DNA from: Bacteroides pyogenes
Lineage (GTDB): Bacteria; Bacteroidota; Bacteroidia; Bacteroidales; Bacteroidaceae
Length of the DNA stretch: 64,000 bases
Assembly (NCBI RefSeq): GCF_014196225.1
Contig: NZ_JACIDI010000003.1
Location: 62,001 to 126,000 of the forward strand
Direction of reading: 5' to 3'
A program made the position numbers and the translations under genes. Positions 55,626 to 64,000 of this stretch are shown piece by piece. Position 1 is the stretch's first letter; every line of letters begins with the position of its first letter. The notes beneath the pieces were generated by a model. That model was not told the DNA's origin, did no database searches, and saw only the letters and a list, made by a program, of their open reading frames with translations.

Positions 55626-56777
55626 TCAAGGCACAAACTTGATGCAAACCGGGCGGTCCACAGGAATATCCTTGTTCGTATTCGTCAGCAGTCCGCTCTC
55701 TTCGTCCCGTTCGTACACCTGAATCGCACGGCTGTCTCTGCAAGCCACGAGCACGAACTTTCCGTTGGGGGTGATGGCGAAATTGCGCGGGTGAATCCCT
55801 GTGAGCCGGTATCCGGCTTTGGTCAGCCGCCCGTCTTCGGGATTGATTCGGAAGATGGCCATCCCGTCCGCTTTCAGACGGTTGCTTGCGTAGAGGAACC
55901 GCCCGTCGGAACTGATGTGTATATCCGCGCTTCCGCGTGCCCCCACCGTATCGGCTGCAATGCTTTGAAGCTCCGTCAGGTTTCCGTCGCGACAAGCGAA
56001 AACTGTCACCATACCCGAAAGTTCGTTGATGAGATACGCGTATTCGCCTCCGGGAGCGAAAGTCAGGTGACGGGGTCCCGACCCTGCCGCCACACGGAAT
56101 GCGGCGGGTGTGCCCTCTTTTAAGAAAGGCTTGCGGTTGTTCGCGTCGGCATTTTCGTCCACTTCATACTTATAAATCTTGTCCGTCCCCAAGTCATTGG
56201 CAAAAAGCAGGCGTCCGTCCGGAGAGAATTGTACGCAATGCAGGTGCGGCTTCCGCTGCCGTTCCGGGTCGGCGCCCGAACCTTCGAGCTTTAGTACCTC
56301 AGCTGCGGGAAGCAACGAGCCGTCTGGCGCGATCGGGAAGACGGAGATGCTTCCCCCGCTGTAATTCGCTGTCACCGCATATTTGCCGTTCGTGATGATG
56401 TAGCACGGATCTTCGCCTTGTGTCGGTTGCACATTGAGCGGGCGGAAGCTCCCTTTCTCCTTCTCGAAAGCGAACGCGCACACCGCCGCCCGTTCATCGT
56501 TCAGCTCGCTCACGGCATACACCGTATTTCCGTCGGGAGCGACTGCCAGATAAGAGGGATTCTCCACCTCCGCTTCGCTCAAGAGCGTGGCTGTTCCGTT
56601 TTCTTCGTCGAACCGGTACGAATATATCCCCTTGCTTTCGCCCGAAGTATATGTCCCAACCAGCATGGTCAGCTTTCCTTCCTGTTCCTGTAATGCTTGT
56701 TCCGCTTTATGCTTTTTCGGCGAACAGCCCCATGCAAGCATGCCGATCGCGCAACCCGTAATCAATGCCTTCTTCAT
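55626..56777 (-). CDS. Lactonase-family (6-phosphogluconolactonase-like) lipoprotein
   Basis: The 383-residue protein is a seven-bladed beta-propeller of the YbhE/Pgl lactonase family. It has a lipobox (IGMLAWGC) and then repeats with TMLVGTYTSGESKGIYSYRFD, NPSYLAVAPDGNTVYAVSEL, RKPHLHCVQFSPDGRLLFANDLGTDKIY, GPRHLTFAPGGEYAYLINEL and HPRNFAITPNGKFVLVACRDS. The lipoprotein signal puts it outside the cytoplasm, so a pentose-phosphate role is unlikely; it may act on external sugar lactones. Confidence 0.88.
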   Translation of the reverse strand: MKKALITGCAIGMLAWGCSPKKHKAEQALQEQEGKLTMLVGTYTSGESKGIYSYRFDEENGTATLLSEAEVENPSYLAVAPDGNTVYAVSELNDERAAVCAFAFEKEKGSFRPLNVQPTQGEDPCYIITNGKYAVTANYSGGSISVFPIAPDGSLLPAAEVLKLEGSGADPERQRKPHLHCVQFSPDGRLLFANDLGTDKIYKYEVDENADANNRKPFLKEGTPAAFRVAAGSGPRHLTFAPGGEYAYLINELSGMVTVFACRDGNLTELQSIAADTVGARGSADIHISSDGRFLYASNRLKADGMAIFRINPEDGRLTKAGYRLTGIHPRNFAITPNGKFVLVACRDSRAIQVYERDEESGLLTNTNKDIPVDRPVCIKFVP

Positions 56778-56871
56778 ATCGTTTCCTTATTTTCCATGTT
56801 TTTCGGTGTGTAAAGATAACGGTTTGATATAATAATTGCTAATGCCGGAACGAAAATCGGAAAATATTGCG

Positions 56872-56879
56872 TATCTTTG
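56872..56879 (+). promoter_or_regulatory. -7 box of the tmRNA promoter
   Basis: TATCTTTG, with a predicted start about 43 nt before the mature 5' end, as expected for a processed precursor. Confidence 0.55.
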
Positions 56880-56928
56880 TTCCCTCGGAAAGAGTTCCGT
56901 ACAGCCACTATCCTGTAAGGACAAATTT

Positions 56929-57322
56929 GGGGTTGACTGGATTTGACAGCGGGTAGAAATGGTAGGTAAGCATGCAGTGGGTCGGTAATTTCCACTTAAA
57001 TCTCAGTTATCAGAACTTTATCTGGCGAAACTAATTACGCTCTTGCTGCTTAATCGAAGTATAGTAGATTAGCTTAATCCTGATACAAGGTGTCGGGACG
57101 AGACATCACTCGGAAGCTGTTGCTCCGAAGCATTCCGGTAAAGTGGTGCAGTGAAATCGGGGATAGTTCGAAGCGGCCTCGCGTTTCGGATGAAACTTTA
57201 GAGGATAAGGCAGGGATTGATGGCTTTGGTTCTGTTCCTGCACGAAAACTTAGGCAAAGATAAGCATGTAGAAAGCTTATGATTTCCTCGTTTGGACGAG
57301 GGTTCGATTCCCTCCAGCTCCA
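56929..57322 (+). ncRNA. ssrA: Transfer-messenger RNA
   Basis: tmRNA frees stalled ribosomes and tags their products for breakdown. The 5' end GGGGTTGACTGGATTTGAC pairs through GGGGTTG with CAGCTCC at the 3' end, and the T arm GGACGAGGGTTCGATTCCCTCC is tRNA-like. The tag frame (57024-57053) is GGC GAA ACT AAT TAC GCT CTT GCT GCT TAA, reading GETNYALAA, typical of Bacteroidales. The CCA end is not fully encoded. Pseudoknot regions fill the middle. It is one piece, not permuted. Confidence 0.97.
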
Positions 57323-57368
57323 CAATAAGCACTCATTGATAGCGTTTTATGAAATTTGTACACGAAAT

Positions 57369-57399
57369 AGCCCCTGTTTTAACAATTGGGGCTTTTTTA
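57369..57399 (+). terminator. Terminator after tmRNA
   Basis: AGCCCC (57369-57374) pairs with GGGGCT (57388-57393), followed by six T. Confidence 0.8.
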
Positions 57400-57517
57400 T
57401 TGCGATGCACGCAAGAAAACGGTATTGCCCCGATTTTCCCTTCCGATTGTCATGTAGCTTGACGGCTTTCTTTATATCCGTCGCCGATTGGCGGAACCAT
57501 AAATCTCGCCTTCGTTT

Positions 57518-58360
57518 CTAAGCGTTGGCTCCGGGTTGGTTCCTGAACTGAACGGCGCTTTGTCCCGTCATGTTCTTGAAGAAACGGCTGAAAGAGGCCT
57601 GATCTTCGAATCCCAGCAAGTCGGCTATCTCTTTGGCGCTTTTGTTGCTGTACAGCAGCAAGCGTTTCGCTTCCGCCTCCACCCGTTCGTGAATGATCCG
57701 CAACGGGGAGGGAAGTTTGCATGTCGAGAATACATTCGAAAGAGTTTTAGGCGATTTATGCAAAAGGTCGGCATAGTCCTGCACTTGCTTTTTGGTTTTG
57801 AAGTGCTCGTCTACCAGGTTGTAGTATTTACGCACAATTTCGAAACTCGACTCTTTTTCAGCTGTGATATCCAGCCGTTGCCGTGCCACACGCGTGCAAA
57901 GAATGATGAAACGCTTCAAGGTGATACGCAGCATCTCTTCTTGAAGGCTGTCGGCCGTATTGAACTCCTTTTCCATTGCCTGCACCACTTCGGTCAGTTG
58001 CCGGTGTTCCTCCTCGTTCAGGGTGAAGCGGATCAGGTGCGATGAGCCGTTGAACAGGAATCCGCTGCACGATACTTCATGGTCGTTGCCGTAGATACAG
58101 TAGAAGTTTCCGTTGAAGAGCAGCGTAAAGTACTCTCCGTCTATCGATTTGAATTCCAAATGCTGAAGGTTCGTCAGAGAAATCACGTCGTCTTTTGCCA
58201 GCAACATTTCCTGATGATCCACTTCCACGGTAATGCTTCCTTTCCGCACCCAGATAAACTTGTAGAGTCCCTTTTCTTTCCGGAGCGCTGTTTCGGTATG
58301 ATAAGAATCGGTTATTGCGAGCGTTCCTTTCAGTTTGCTGTGATACTGTAGTGTCGTCAT
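57518..58360 (-). CDS. AraC-family transcriptional regulator
   Basis: The 280-residue regulator has a cupin-like N-terminal sensing domain (GLYKFIWVRKGSITVEVDHQEMLLAKDDVISL) and a C-terminal double helix-turn-helix (YADLLHKSPKTLSNVFSTCKLPSPLRIIHERVEAEAKRLLLYSNKSAKEIADLLGFEDQASFSRFFKNMTGQS, described in parts: LLHKSPKTLSNVF first HTH, AKEIADLLGFEDQASFSRFF second HTH). The start at 58360 gives an ATGA overlap with cdd, so both are made from one transcript. The longer open frame upstream lies over cdd and is not family-like. Targets are unknown. Confidence 0.9.
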   Translation of the reverse strand: MTTLQYHSKLKGTLAITDSYHTETALRKEKGLYKFIWVRKGSITVEVDHQEMLLAKDDVISLTNLQHLEFKSIDGEYFTLLFNGNFYCIYGNDHEVSCSGFLFNGSSHLIRFTLNEEEHRQLTEVVQAMEKEFNTADSLQEEMLRITLKRFIILCTRVARQRLDITAEKESSFEIVRKYYNLVDEHFKTKKQVQDYADLLHKSPKTLSNVFSTCKLPSPLRIIHERVEAEAKRLLLYSNKSAKEIADLLGFEDQASFSRFFKNMTGQSAVQFRNQPGANA

Positions 58361-58845
58361 GATTTTATCTCCATGGCCGATGCCTCGAACGACAACGGCA
58401 ATAAGTCGCCGATGGTTTTTATTTCGTATATATGCTTTTTCCCGAACAACAGGATACGCAGCGGTTGTCCGTAGCGCTTTTCGGTTTCGAGTATTACTTG
58501 CCGGCAGGCGCCGCAGGGAGGGATGGGATCTTCTAAAAAGTCCTGTTCGGTTCTGGCGGCAACAGCCAGCGCATCCACCGGTTGGTCGGGATATTGGGAG
58601 TTGGCATAGAATAGAGTCGTCCGTTCGGCGCATATCCCCGACGGGTAAGCGGCGTTCTCCTGATTGCTTCCGGTGACTATCGTCCCGTTTTTCAGCCGGG
58701 CTGCCGCGCCTACCGAGAACCGTGAGTAAGGGGCGTAACTGCCTTTTGTCGCATCCATGGCGGCTTTTACCAACATCCGGTCGGCCTCGTTCAGTTCTTC
58801 CAATTGATATGCTTTAATGATAGCGGTAATTGCCAGTTCTTTCAT
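58357..58845 (-). CDS. cdd: Cytidine deaminase
   Basis: Cdd turns cytidine and deoxycytidine into the uridine forms. The 162-residue protein has the zinc motifs CAERTT and PCGACRQV with the proton-shuttling Glu in CAE, and YAPYSRFSVGAAARLKNG, typical of the Cys-ligated tetrameric class. The start at 58845 is fixed by a promoter (58881-58910) inside the longer frame. It overlaps the AraC regulator by 4 bp. Confidence 0.95.
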   Translation of the reverse strand: MKELAITAIIKAYQLEELNEADRMLVKAAMDATKGSYAPYSRFSVGAAARLKNGTIVTGSNQENAAYPSGICAERTTLFYANSQYPDQPVDALAVAARTEQDFLEDPIPPCGACRQVILETEKRYGQPLRILLFGKKHIYEIKTIGDLLPLSFEASAMEIKS

Positions 58846-58880
58846 ATTAAGTGAGGAGTTGGGGTTTATGTTTAATTTCA

Positions 58881-58910
58881 CAAAGTTAGGAAAGAGATTG
58901 ATATTCCCAA
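58881..58910 (-). promoter_or_regulatory. Promoter of cdd and the AraC regulator
   Basis: Minus strand TTG (58908-58910), 19 bp, TAACTTTG (58881-58888), 35 bp before the cdd start. Confidence 0.7.
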
Positions 58911-58957
58911 TTATTTTTCGGACTTTTGTTCTCAATAACTCAGATATATGAAGGAAT

Positions 58958-59863
58958 ATGAGGAACAAATGGTATAGACTTCCGGGACTGTTGGTCGTTT
59001 TGTTTGTAACAATTCATGTACAGGCGCAAAGAAGAAATACGCGTTATTTGGAATATATAGACAAGTATAGCGATTTGGCTGTGGAGCAGATGAAGCTCCA
59101 CAAGATTCCGGCAAGCATCACATTGGCGCAGGGACTGCTCGAAAGCGGCGCGGGATACAGCCAGCTGGCGCGCAAAAGCAATAATCATTTCGGGATAAAA
59201 TGCGGCGGAAATTGGCGAGGGCGTACGGTGAGACACGATGATGACGCGCGAGGAGAATGTTTCCGTGCGTACAGGCATCCGCGCGAATCGTATGAAGATC
59301 ATTCCGCTTTCCTTAAGCGGGGAGCCCGTTACGCTTTTCTTTTCAACCTCGATATCACCGATTATAAAGGATGGGCGCGCGGACTGAAAAGGGCGGGTTA
59401 CGCTACCGACCCGTCGTATGCCAACCGGCTGATTACCATCATCGAAGACTACGACCTTTATAAATACGACCGGAAAGGAGTCTATTCGACCCGGAAGTTG
59501 CGGAAAGAACCGTGGCTGATGAACCCTCATCAGGTGTACATCGCCAACGGAATAGCCTATGTGATTGCCCGCAACGGCGATACGTTCGAGGCGATCGGCA
59601 AGGAGCTGGGTATCGGATGGCGTAAGTTGGTGAAGTATAACGACCTGCACCGGGATTATACGTTGACCGACGGAGATATTATTTACCTGAAGGGGAAGAA
59701 GAAAAAAGCATCGCCTCAGTATACCGTTTATATCGTGAAGGATGGAGATTCGATGCACGCTATCTCCCAGAAGTTCGGTATCCGGTTGAAGAATCTCTAT
59801 AAGATGAATCGCAAAGAGGGCGATTATGTACCCGAAGTAGGCGACCGCTTGCGCTTGCGTTGA
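58958..59863 (+). CDS. Glucosaminidase (GH73-like) with two LysM domains
   Basis: The 301-residue exported protein cuts peptidoglycan. It has a signal peptide (to about residue 24, VQAQ), a GH73-type domain with the catalytic Glu in LAQGLLESGAGYSQLARKSNNHFGIKC, and two C-terminal LysM domains (YVIARNGDTFEAIGKELGI...VKYNDL and YIVKDGDSMHAISQKFGI...LYKMN) that bind glycan strands. It is a single-gene unit with a strong terminator. Confidence 0.92.
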   Translation: MRNKWYRLPGLLVVLFVTIHVQAQRRNTRYLEYIDKYSDLAVEQMKLHKIPASITLAQGLLESGAGYSQLARKSNNHFGIKCGGNWRGRTVRHDDDARGECFRAYRHPRESYEDHSAFLKRGARYAFLFNLDITDYKGWARGLKRAGYATDPSYANRLITIIEDYDLYKYDRKGVYSTRKLRKEPWLMNPHQVYIANGIAYVIARNGDTFEAIGKELGIGWRKLVKYNDLHRDYTLTDGDIIYLKGKKKKASPQYTVYIVKDGDSMHAISQKFGIRLKNLYKMNRKEGDYVPEVGDRLRLR

Positions 59864-59898
59864 CGTGGAAACTGGGTGAACCGAACGATAAATTCGAA

Positions 59899-59932
59899 CA
59901 GGGTGTCCGATTTCGGACACCCTGTTTTTTTT
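59899..59932 (+). terminator. Strong intrinsic terminator
   Basis: CAGGGTGTCCGA (59899-59910) pairs perfectly with TCGGACACCCTG (59913-59924), followed by eight T. It insulates the ABC operon from the gene before it. Confidence 0.92.
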
Positions 59933-59964
59933 GCTTTTTGTTCTTTTTCAGCCTGTTATCTTTT

Positions 59965-59980
59965 TGGCACGGATTTGGCA
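59965..59980 (+). promoter_or_regulatory. Sigma-54-type (-24/-12) promoter of the ABC efflux operon
   Basis: TGGCACG (from 59965) followed by TGGCA (59976-59980) matches the sigma-54 consensus TGGCACG-N4-TTGCA with one mismatch. GG (59966-59967) and GC (59978-59979) are separated by exactly 10 bp. The predicted start is near 59990, after the ATG at 59987, so translation starts at 60026. No upstream activator site is obvious. Confidence 0.65.
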
Positions 59981-60025
59981 TATCGGATGAACGAAAATAA
60001 ACATGTACTTATTAAATACTCGGAT

Positions 60026-61273
60026 ATGGACAGAGAAATACCCAAAGAGGTGCGCGATAAAGAGCGCAATAAAAAAATAATTCGTTATTCGTCGATAGGG
60101 ATTGCCGTTGTGATAGCTGTCAGTGTGCTCATCTCTTTCATGAGGGCGGGGGTGGATAGAAAAACGCTGACTTTTTCCACGCTCGACAAAGGAACGCTCG
60201 AGGTAAGTGTGAGCGCGTCGGGAAAAGTGGTTCCGGCTTTCGAAGAAATCATCAATTCGCCTATCAACAGCAGGATTGTCGAAGTCTATAAGAAAGGAGG
60301 CGACAGCGTGGATGCGGGTACTCCTATACTGAAACTCGACCTGCAAAGCACGGAGACGGAATACAAGAAGCTGCTGGACGAAGAGCAGATGCGCCGTTAC
60401 AAACTCGATCAGCTTCGTGTGAACAATCAGACAAAACTTTCGGATATGGCCATGCAGATTAAGGTATCGGCCATGAAGCTCGACCGGATGAAGGTGGAGC
60501 TGCGCAACGAACGTTATCTCGACAGTCTGGGGGCAGGAACGACGGACAAAGTCCGTCAGGCGGAGCTTAGCTATCATGTGGCGGCGTTGGAGTACGAACA
60601 GTTGAAGCAGCAATATAGCAACGAGCGGGAAATCGCTTCCGCCGAACTGAAAGTGCAGGAGCTCGACTTCAACATCTTCCGTAAAAGTCTGGCGGAAATG
60701 AAGCGTACTTTTGAGGACGCGCAAATCCGCTCTCCGCGTAAAGCGATTCTGACTTATATCAATAATCAGATCGGAGCGCAAATATCGAAGGGGAGTCAAG
60801 TGGCGGTCATCTCGGACTTGAGTCATTTTAAAGTCGAAGGTGAAATCGCCGACACGTATGGCGACCGTGTGGCAGCCGGAGGAAAGGTAATTGTGAAAAT
60901 CGGCAGTGAAAAACTGGAAGGCGTGGTGAGCAGCGTGACGCCTCTTTCGAAAAACGGGGTTATCTCTTTCACCGTTCAGCTTAACGACGATCACAACCGC
61001 CGCCTGCGGTCGGGGCTGAAGACGGATGTGTATGTGATGAATGCGGTGAAAGAAGACGTGATGCGCATCGCCAACGGTTCGTTTTATGTTGGTAGCGGCG
61101 AATATGAATTGTTTGTGCGCGCTTCGGAACATGAGCTGGTGAAGCGGAAAGTGCAACTGGGTGAATCGAACTTCGAATATGTGGAGGTGATCGGCGGACT
61201 GAAATCGGGCGATGTGGTGGTAGTCAGCGATATGAGTTCATATAAAAACAAGAATAAACTCAAGTTGAGATAG
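60026..61273 (+). CDS. Periplasmic adaptor (HlyD/MacA-like) of an ABC efflux system
   Basis: The 415-residue membrane fusion protein links the inner-membrane ABC transporter to an outer membrane exit. It has a short cytoplasmic start (MDREIPKEVRDKERNKKIIR), one membrane helix (YSSIGIAVVIAVSVLISF), a barrel-sandwich half (LEVSVSASGKVVPAFEEIINSP), a long coiled-coil hairpin (YKKLLDEEQMRRYKL...YEQLKQQYSNEREI) and a second half with beta-barrel (VAVISDLSHFKVEGEIADTYGDRV). It starts the operon with the ATPase, a truncated DUF2807 gene and two permeases. Confidence 0.9.
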   Translation: MDREIPKEVRDKERNKKIIRYSSIGIAVVIAVSVLISFMRAGVDRKTLTFSTLDKGTLEVSVSASGKVVPAFEEIINSPINSRIVEVYKKGGDSVDAGTPILKLDLQSTETEYKKLLDEEQMRRYKLDQLRVNNQTKLSDMAMQIKVSAMKLDRMKVELRNERYLDSLGAGTTDKVRQAELSYHVAALEYEQLKQQYSNEREIASAELKVQELDFNIFRKSLAEMKRTFEDAQIRSPRKAILTYINNQIGAQISKGSQVAVISDLSHFKVEGEIADTYGDRVAAGGKVIVKIGSEKLEGVVSSVTPLSKNGVISFTVQLNDDHNRRLRSGLKTDVYVMNAVKEDVMRIANGSFYVGSGEYELFVRASEHELVKRKVQLGESNFEYVEVIGGLKSGDVVVVSDMSSYKNKNKLKLR

Positions 61274-61357
61274 CGGGCATGCCGCCTGTCGCCTTGTGCT
61301 GTTATTGTTTGCCGGCATCGAATCAAATTTAAATATCAAACTTAAAACATTATAATT

Positions 61358-62023
61358 ATGATTACATTGACTGCTCTTTCCAAGATATACCGTACGGAAG
61401 AGATTGAAACGACGGCTTTGGAAAATGTGAACTTATCGGTGGAACGCGGTGAGTTTCTCAGTATCATGGGGCCTTCGGGCTGTGGGAAATCGACCTTATT
61501 GAACATTATGGGGTTGCTCGATACGCCTACTGCGGGTACGGTGGAGATAAACGGCGTGTCCACTGCCGGCATGAAAGATAAGGAGCTGGCGGCTTTGCGC
61601 AACCGGACTTTGGGGTTTGTTTTTCAGTCTTTTCATCTTATAAATTCGCTGAACGTTCTTGACAACGTCGAGTTGCCCCTGCTTTATCGCGGTGTGAAAG
61701 GGAGCGAGCGCAAACGTTTGGCGCAGGAGGTATTGGAGAAAGTCGGCCTGTCTCACCGGATGCGTCATTTTCCCACGCAGCTTTCCGGAGGGCAGTGCCA
61801 GCGTGTGGCCATCGCGCGGGCGGTTATCGGCAATCCGGATATTATCCTTGCCGACGAGCCTACCGGCAATCTCGACTCAAGAATGGGGGCGGAGGTGATG
61901 GAACTTCTTCATCGTCTGAACAAAGAAGAGGGGCGTACCATTGTTATGGTCACCCACAATGAAGAGCAAGCCGGACAAACCTCGCGTACCGTTCGCTTTT
62001 TCGACGGCCGTCAGGTTCAATAA
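61358..62023 (+). CDS. ABC transporter ATP-binding protein (MacB/LolD type)
   Basis: The 221-residue ATPase powers the efflux permeases. Walker A is GPSGCGKST, the Q-loop is FVFQSFHLI, the signature is [14 protein letters not shown], Walker B is [13 protein letters not shown] and the switch His is in VMVTHNEEQ. It belongs to the MacB/LolD/FtsE group, consistent with the MacB-type permease that follows. Confidence 0.95.
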   Translation: MITLTALSKIYRTEEIETTALENVNLSVERGEFLSIMGPSGCGKSTLLNIMGLLDTPTAGTVEINGVSTAGMKDKELAALRNRTLGFVFQSFHLINSLNVLDNVELPLLYRGVKGSERKRLAQEVLEKVGLSHRMRHFPTQLSGGQCQRVAIARAVIGNPDIILADEPTGNLDSRMGAEVMELLHRLNKEEGRTIVMVTHNEEQAGQTSRTVRFFDGRQVQ

Positions 62024-62062
62024 TCTTTTAATTTTATCACAACCTTTTAAAACTGTAAGCAT

Positions 62063-62413
62063 ATGACTAAGCATATTTTCATAGCCGCTGTTATCGTATC
62101 GTTCGGTATGTTTCTTTGTCCGCTTAACGCACAACATATAAGTAAGAATGTCCCGGTAAGCGAGTTCTCATCCATTACGCTGGAATCTGTGGGCAATATC
62201 GTTTTTACCCAATCTTCCGGCTACGGTTGCCGCATCGAAGGGCCAAAGGAATACGTGGATAAAACCCGGATAACCGTAAAAAACGGGAAATTGACCATCA
62301 GCTATAAAGAGAAAAATGTGAAGAATGGTAAGAAGCTGATGTTCTACATCACATCCCCCGAACTGACTAAAGTGGAATTGGAAGGCGTGGGCAACTGCAC
62401 GGTAAAAGCGTAG
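62063..62413 (+). pseudogene. Truncated DUF2807 (GIN domain) exported protein
   Basis: The frame has a signal peptide (MTKHIFIAAVIVSFGMFLCPLNA) and the first half of a DUF2807 beta-helix domain (VSEFSSITLESVGNIVFTQ, CRIEGPKEYVDKTRITVKNGKLTISYKEK, LTKVELEGVGNCTVKA) and stops at TAG after 116 residues; family members are usually about twice as long. Only 41 bp then separate it from the permease. It is probably a gene that lost its 3' half, though a short working form is possible. Confidence 0.65.
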
Positions 62414-62454
62414 AAGATGTAACACATATATTTACAATATAAAGATTGACGATA

Positions 62455-63741
62455 ATGCTGAAGATTTACTTTAAACAGGCCTTTTACTTGCTCCGGCAAA
62501 ACAAGCTGATTTCTTCCATTTCTATCCTTGGTACTGCGATGGCTATTGCTATGATCATGGTAATCGTGATTACTCTCAGAGCTACGGTGGCACCTTTTGC
62601 TCCCGAAGTTTATCGGGAACGGACATTGCTGTTCCAGTATGCCGGATTGCAAGAGAAAAACAATGTGAATACACAAGGCAACGGCCCGGTATCTTATAAA
62701 ACGGCTAAAGCCTGCTTTAAGGAGATGACGGTTCCTCAAGAGGTATCTATTGCCAACAGGAGGGAGACCATGCTGGCGAGCCGTTCGGGCGGAGAAGCTG
62801 TGAGCAGTAATGTCATGCAATGCGATGATGCGTTCTGGCGGGTGTTTCGTTTCGATTTTCTTGCAGGCAAGCCTTTTGATAAAGCCGACTTCGATGCCGG
62901 CGCTATTAAAGCGGTGATTTCGGAAGACATTGCCCGCCAATTGTTCGGTACATCCGATGCGGTAGGCAAGACATTCCTCCTCAATCATTCTCCTTATCAG
63001 ATAACCGGAGTGGTTCGCCCCGTCTCCGAATTGGCGCAGTTCGCTTATTCGCAGGTGTGGATTCCGATGAGTTCTACAAGCGCTTTTACAATGTCATGGG
63101 GACATGACGGGATTATGGGGATTGTCCGTGTTTTTATTCTGGCACGTTCAAAGGCGGATTTCCCTGCCATCCGTGAAGAGGCGGCACGTTTGAGAGACCG
63201 CTATATGGCTAACTATCCGGATTTCGAGTTGTTGTATCGCGGGCAACCCGATACGTATTTCGTAGCTGCCCAACGCTACTCCTCCAATAATCCTCCGGCG
63301 GTGAAAGAAGCTGTGAGGGAGTATCTGCTGACATTGCTTGTTTTGCTCATTGTGCCTGCAGTCAACCTTTCGGGATTGACGTATTCGCGAATGCGCAAGC
63401 GGCTCTCCGAAATAGGAATACGTAAGGCGTTCGGCGCTTCGAGAAAAGGACTGATGATGCAGGTGTTGTCGGAGAACATGCTTTATTCTCTCTTGGGCGG
63501 TGTTGTCGGACTGATATTGAGTTACGGGGCAACGATTCTGTTGGGAAGCATGCTTTTCTCTATCGATTTTCTGGGCACAGGCGTCAACGACTGGCGGGCG
63601 ATGTGTGTCGACCTGCTGTTCGATCCTGCTGTTTTTCTGCTGGCTTTCTTGTTTTGCTTCCTGCTCAATCTGCTGAGCGCAGGCATTCCCGCATGGAGAG
63701 TGACGCGGACGAATATAGTGAACGCCATTAATGAAGGATAA
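62455..63741 (+). CDS. ABC transporter permease (MacB-like, FtsX domain)
   Basis: The 428-residue inner membrane protein has one N-terminal helix (ISSISILGTAMAIAMIMVIVI), a periplasmic MacB_PCD domain of about 230 residues (PFDKADFDAGAIKAVISEDIARQLFG, GKTFLLNHSPYQITGVV) and a C-terminal FtsX domain with three helices (LTLLVLLIVPAVNLSGL, RKRLSEIGIRKAFGASR, LLAFLFCFLLNLLSAGIPAWRVTR). The ATG at 62455 is preferred to the TTG at 62446. Confidence 0.92.
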   Translation: MLKIYFKQAFYLLRQNKLISSISILGTAMAIAMIMVIVITLRATVAPFAPEVYRERTLLFQYAGLQEKNNVNTQGNGPVSYKTAKACFKEMTVPQEVSIANRRETMLASRSGGEAVSSNVMQCDDAFWRVFRFDFLAGKPFDKADFDAGAIKAVISEDIARQLFGTSDAVGKTFLLNHSPYQITGVVRPVSELAQFAYSQVWIPMSSTSAFTMSWGHDGIMGIVRVFILARSKADFPAIREEAARLRDRYMANYPDFELLYRGQPDTYFVAAQRYSSNNPPAVKEAVREYLLTLLVLLIVPAVNLSGLTYSRMRKRLSEIGIRKAFGASRKGLMMQVLSENMLYSLLGGVVGLILSYGATILLGSMLFSIDFLGTGVNDWRAMCVDLLFDPAVFLLAFLFCFLLNLLSAGIPAWRVTRTNIVNAINEG

Positions 63742-63773
63742 TTTATTTACAGGAAATAATTAGTTGAACTGAT

Positions 63774-64000
63774 ATGCAATTGTTAAAACAAATGTGGAAT
63801 GAGCGCCGTTCCAATGCTTGGTTATGGCTGGAACTGCTGATTGTTTTCGTGGTTTTGTGGTATGTAATAGATTGGATGTATATCACTGCGCGTACTTATT
63901 ACGAACCGGTGGGCTTTGATATTACCGGCACCTATTATCTGGAACTCAGCCAAAAGAACGAAACCGGAGCCTCTTATATTCCTAAGGATCGCAAGAAAAC
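63774..64000 (+). CDS. Second ABC transporter permease (partial, runs off the window)
   Basis: The frame starts MQLLKQMWNERRSNAWLWLE and reaches the end of the window after 75 residues. One N-terminal helix (LLIVFVVLWYVIDWMYI) is followed by the start of a periplasmic domain. It lies 32 bp after the first permease; paired MacB-like permeases of this kind are usual in Bacteroides efflux operons. Confidence 0.8.
   Translation, partial: MQLLKQMWNERRSNAWLWLELLIVFVVLWYVIDWMYITARTYYEPVGFDITGTYYLELSQKNETGASYIPKDRKK

Noticed and set aside
59948..61156. 402-codon minus-strand frame opposite the adaptor gene
   Set aside because: Shadow of the adaptor gene, His/Phe-rich and without family features.

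Overview
The window is chromosomal DNA from a member of the order Bacteroidales, most likely Bacteroides or a close relative. Evidence: a SusC/SusD pair, a fused FeoA-FeoB, Rho with a long Asn/Gln-rich insert, many DUF families typical of Bacteroides (DUF4468, DUF4783, DUF4858, DUF4943, DUF2141), a tmRNA tag reading GETNYALAA, and repeated Bacteroidetes-type promoters (TTG or TTTG, 18-21 bp, then TAnnTTTG). Several of these promoters lie inside over-long reading frames and so decide the true start codon.

Layout. 1-3.8 kb: a partial lipoprotein gene, an 870-bp gap with a promoter and palindromes but no convincing gene, then a TPR histidine kinase and NarL-type response regulator pair. 4.1-9.5 kb (minus): sulfatase, rho, tilS. 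9.6-12.6 kb (plus): feoAB, its Cys-rich partner, tRNA-Cys. 13.3-14.3 kb: divergent methyltransferase and small Lys-rich protein genes. 16.1-20.5 kb (minus): VOC protein, DUF4468 protein, a frameshifted metallo-beta-lactamase-fold gene, pdxH, ldhA. 20.7-26.9 kb (plus): FadL-like porin, ECF sigma factor, a DUF2141/membrane protein/winged-helix operon with a paired palindrome at its promoter, then the queuosine operon (transporter, queC, queF) behind a candidate preQ1 riboswitch. 28-31 kb (minus): GH84 hexosaminidase, rlmH. 31-36.3 kb (plus): DUF4783-nadC, an ECF sigma operon with an anti-sigma/beta-barrel hybrid, an NPD-family flavoenzyme. 36.6-45.2 kb (minus): ald, SusD, SusC and a zinc metalloprotease, the last three as one operon. 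45.4-54.9 kb (plus): M23 peptidase, C69 dipeptidase, phosphohexomutase, hpt-adk-obgE-pgeF and a B3/B4 protein. 55.6-64 kb: lactonase (minus), tmRNA (plus), cdd with an overlapping AraC regulator (minus), a glucosaminidase-LysM protein (plus), and an ABC efflux operon (plus) behind a sigma-54-type promoter, running off the end.

The most unusual content is between genes. At least nine intergenic regions (about 12.95, 14.56, 15.57, 18.48, 22.2, 27.0, 30.25, 36.35 and 55.07 kb) hold tandem repeats. Their sequences differ, but their periods are 22 bp or near-multiples of it (44, about 66, 88, 110). Several have homogenised cores and decayed edges, and most lie in convergent gaps. I know of no named family that matches, and the function is unknown. 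All coordinates were read by eye; no alignment or database search was run.
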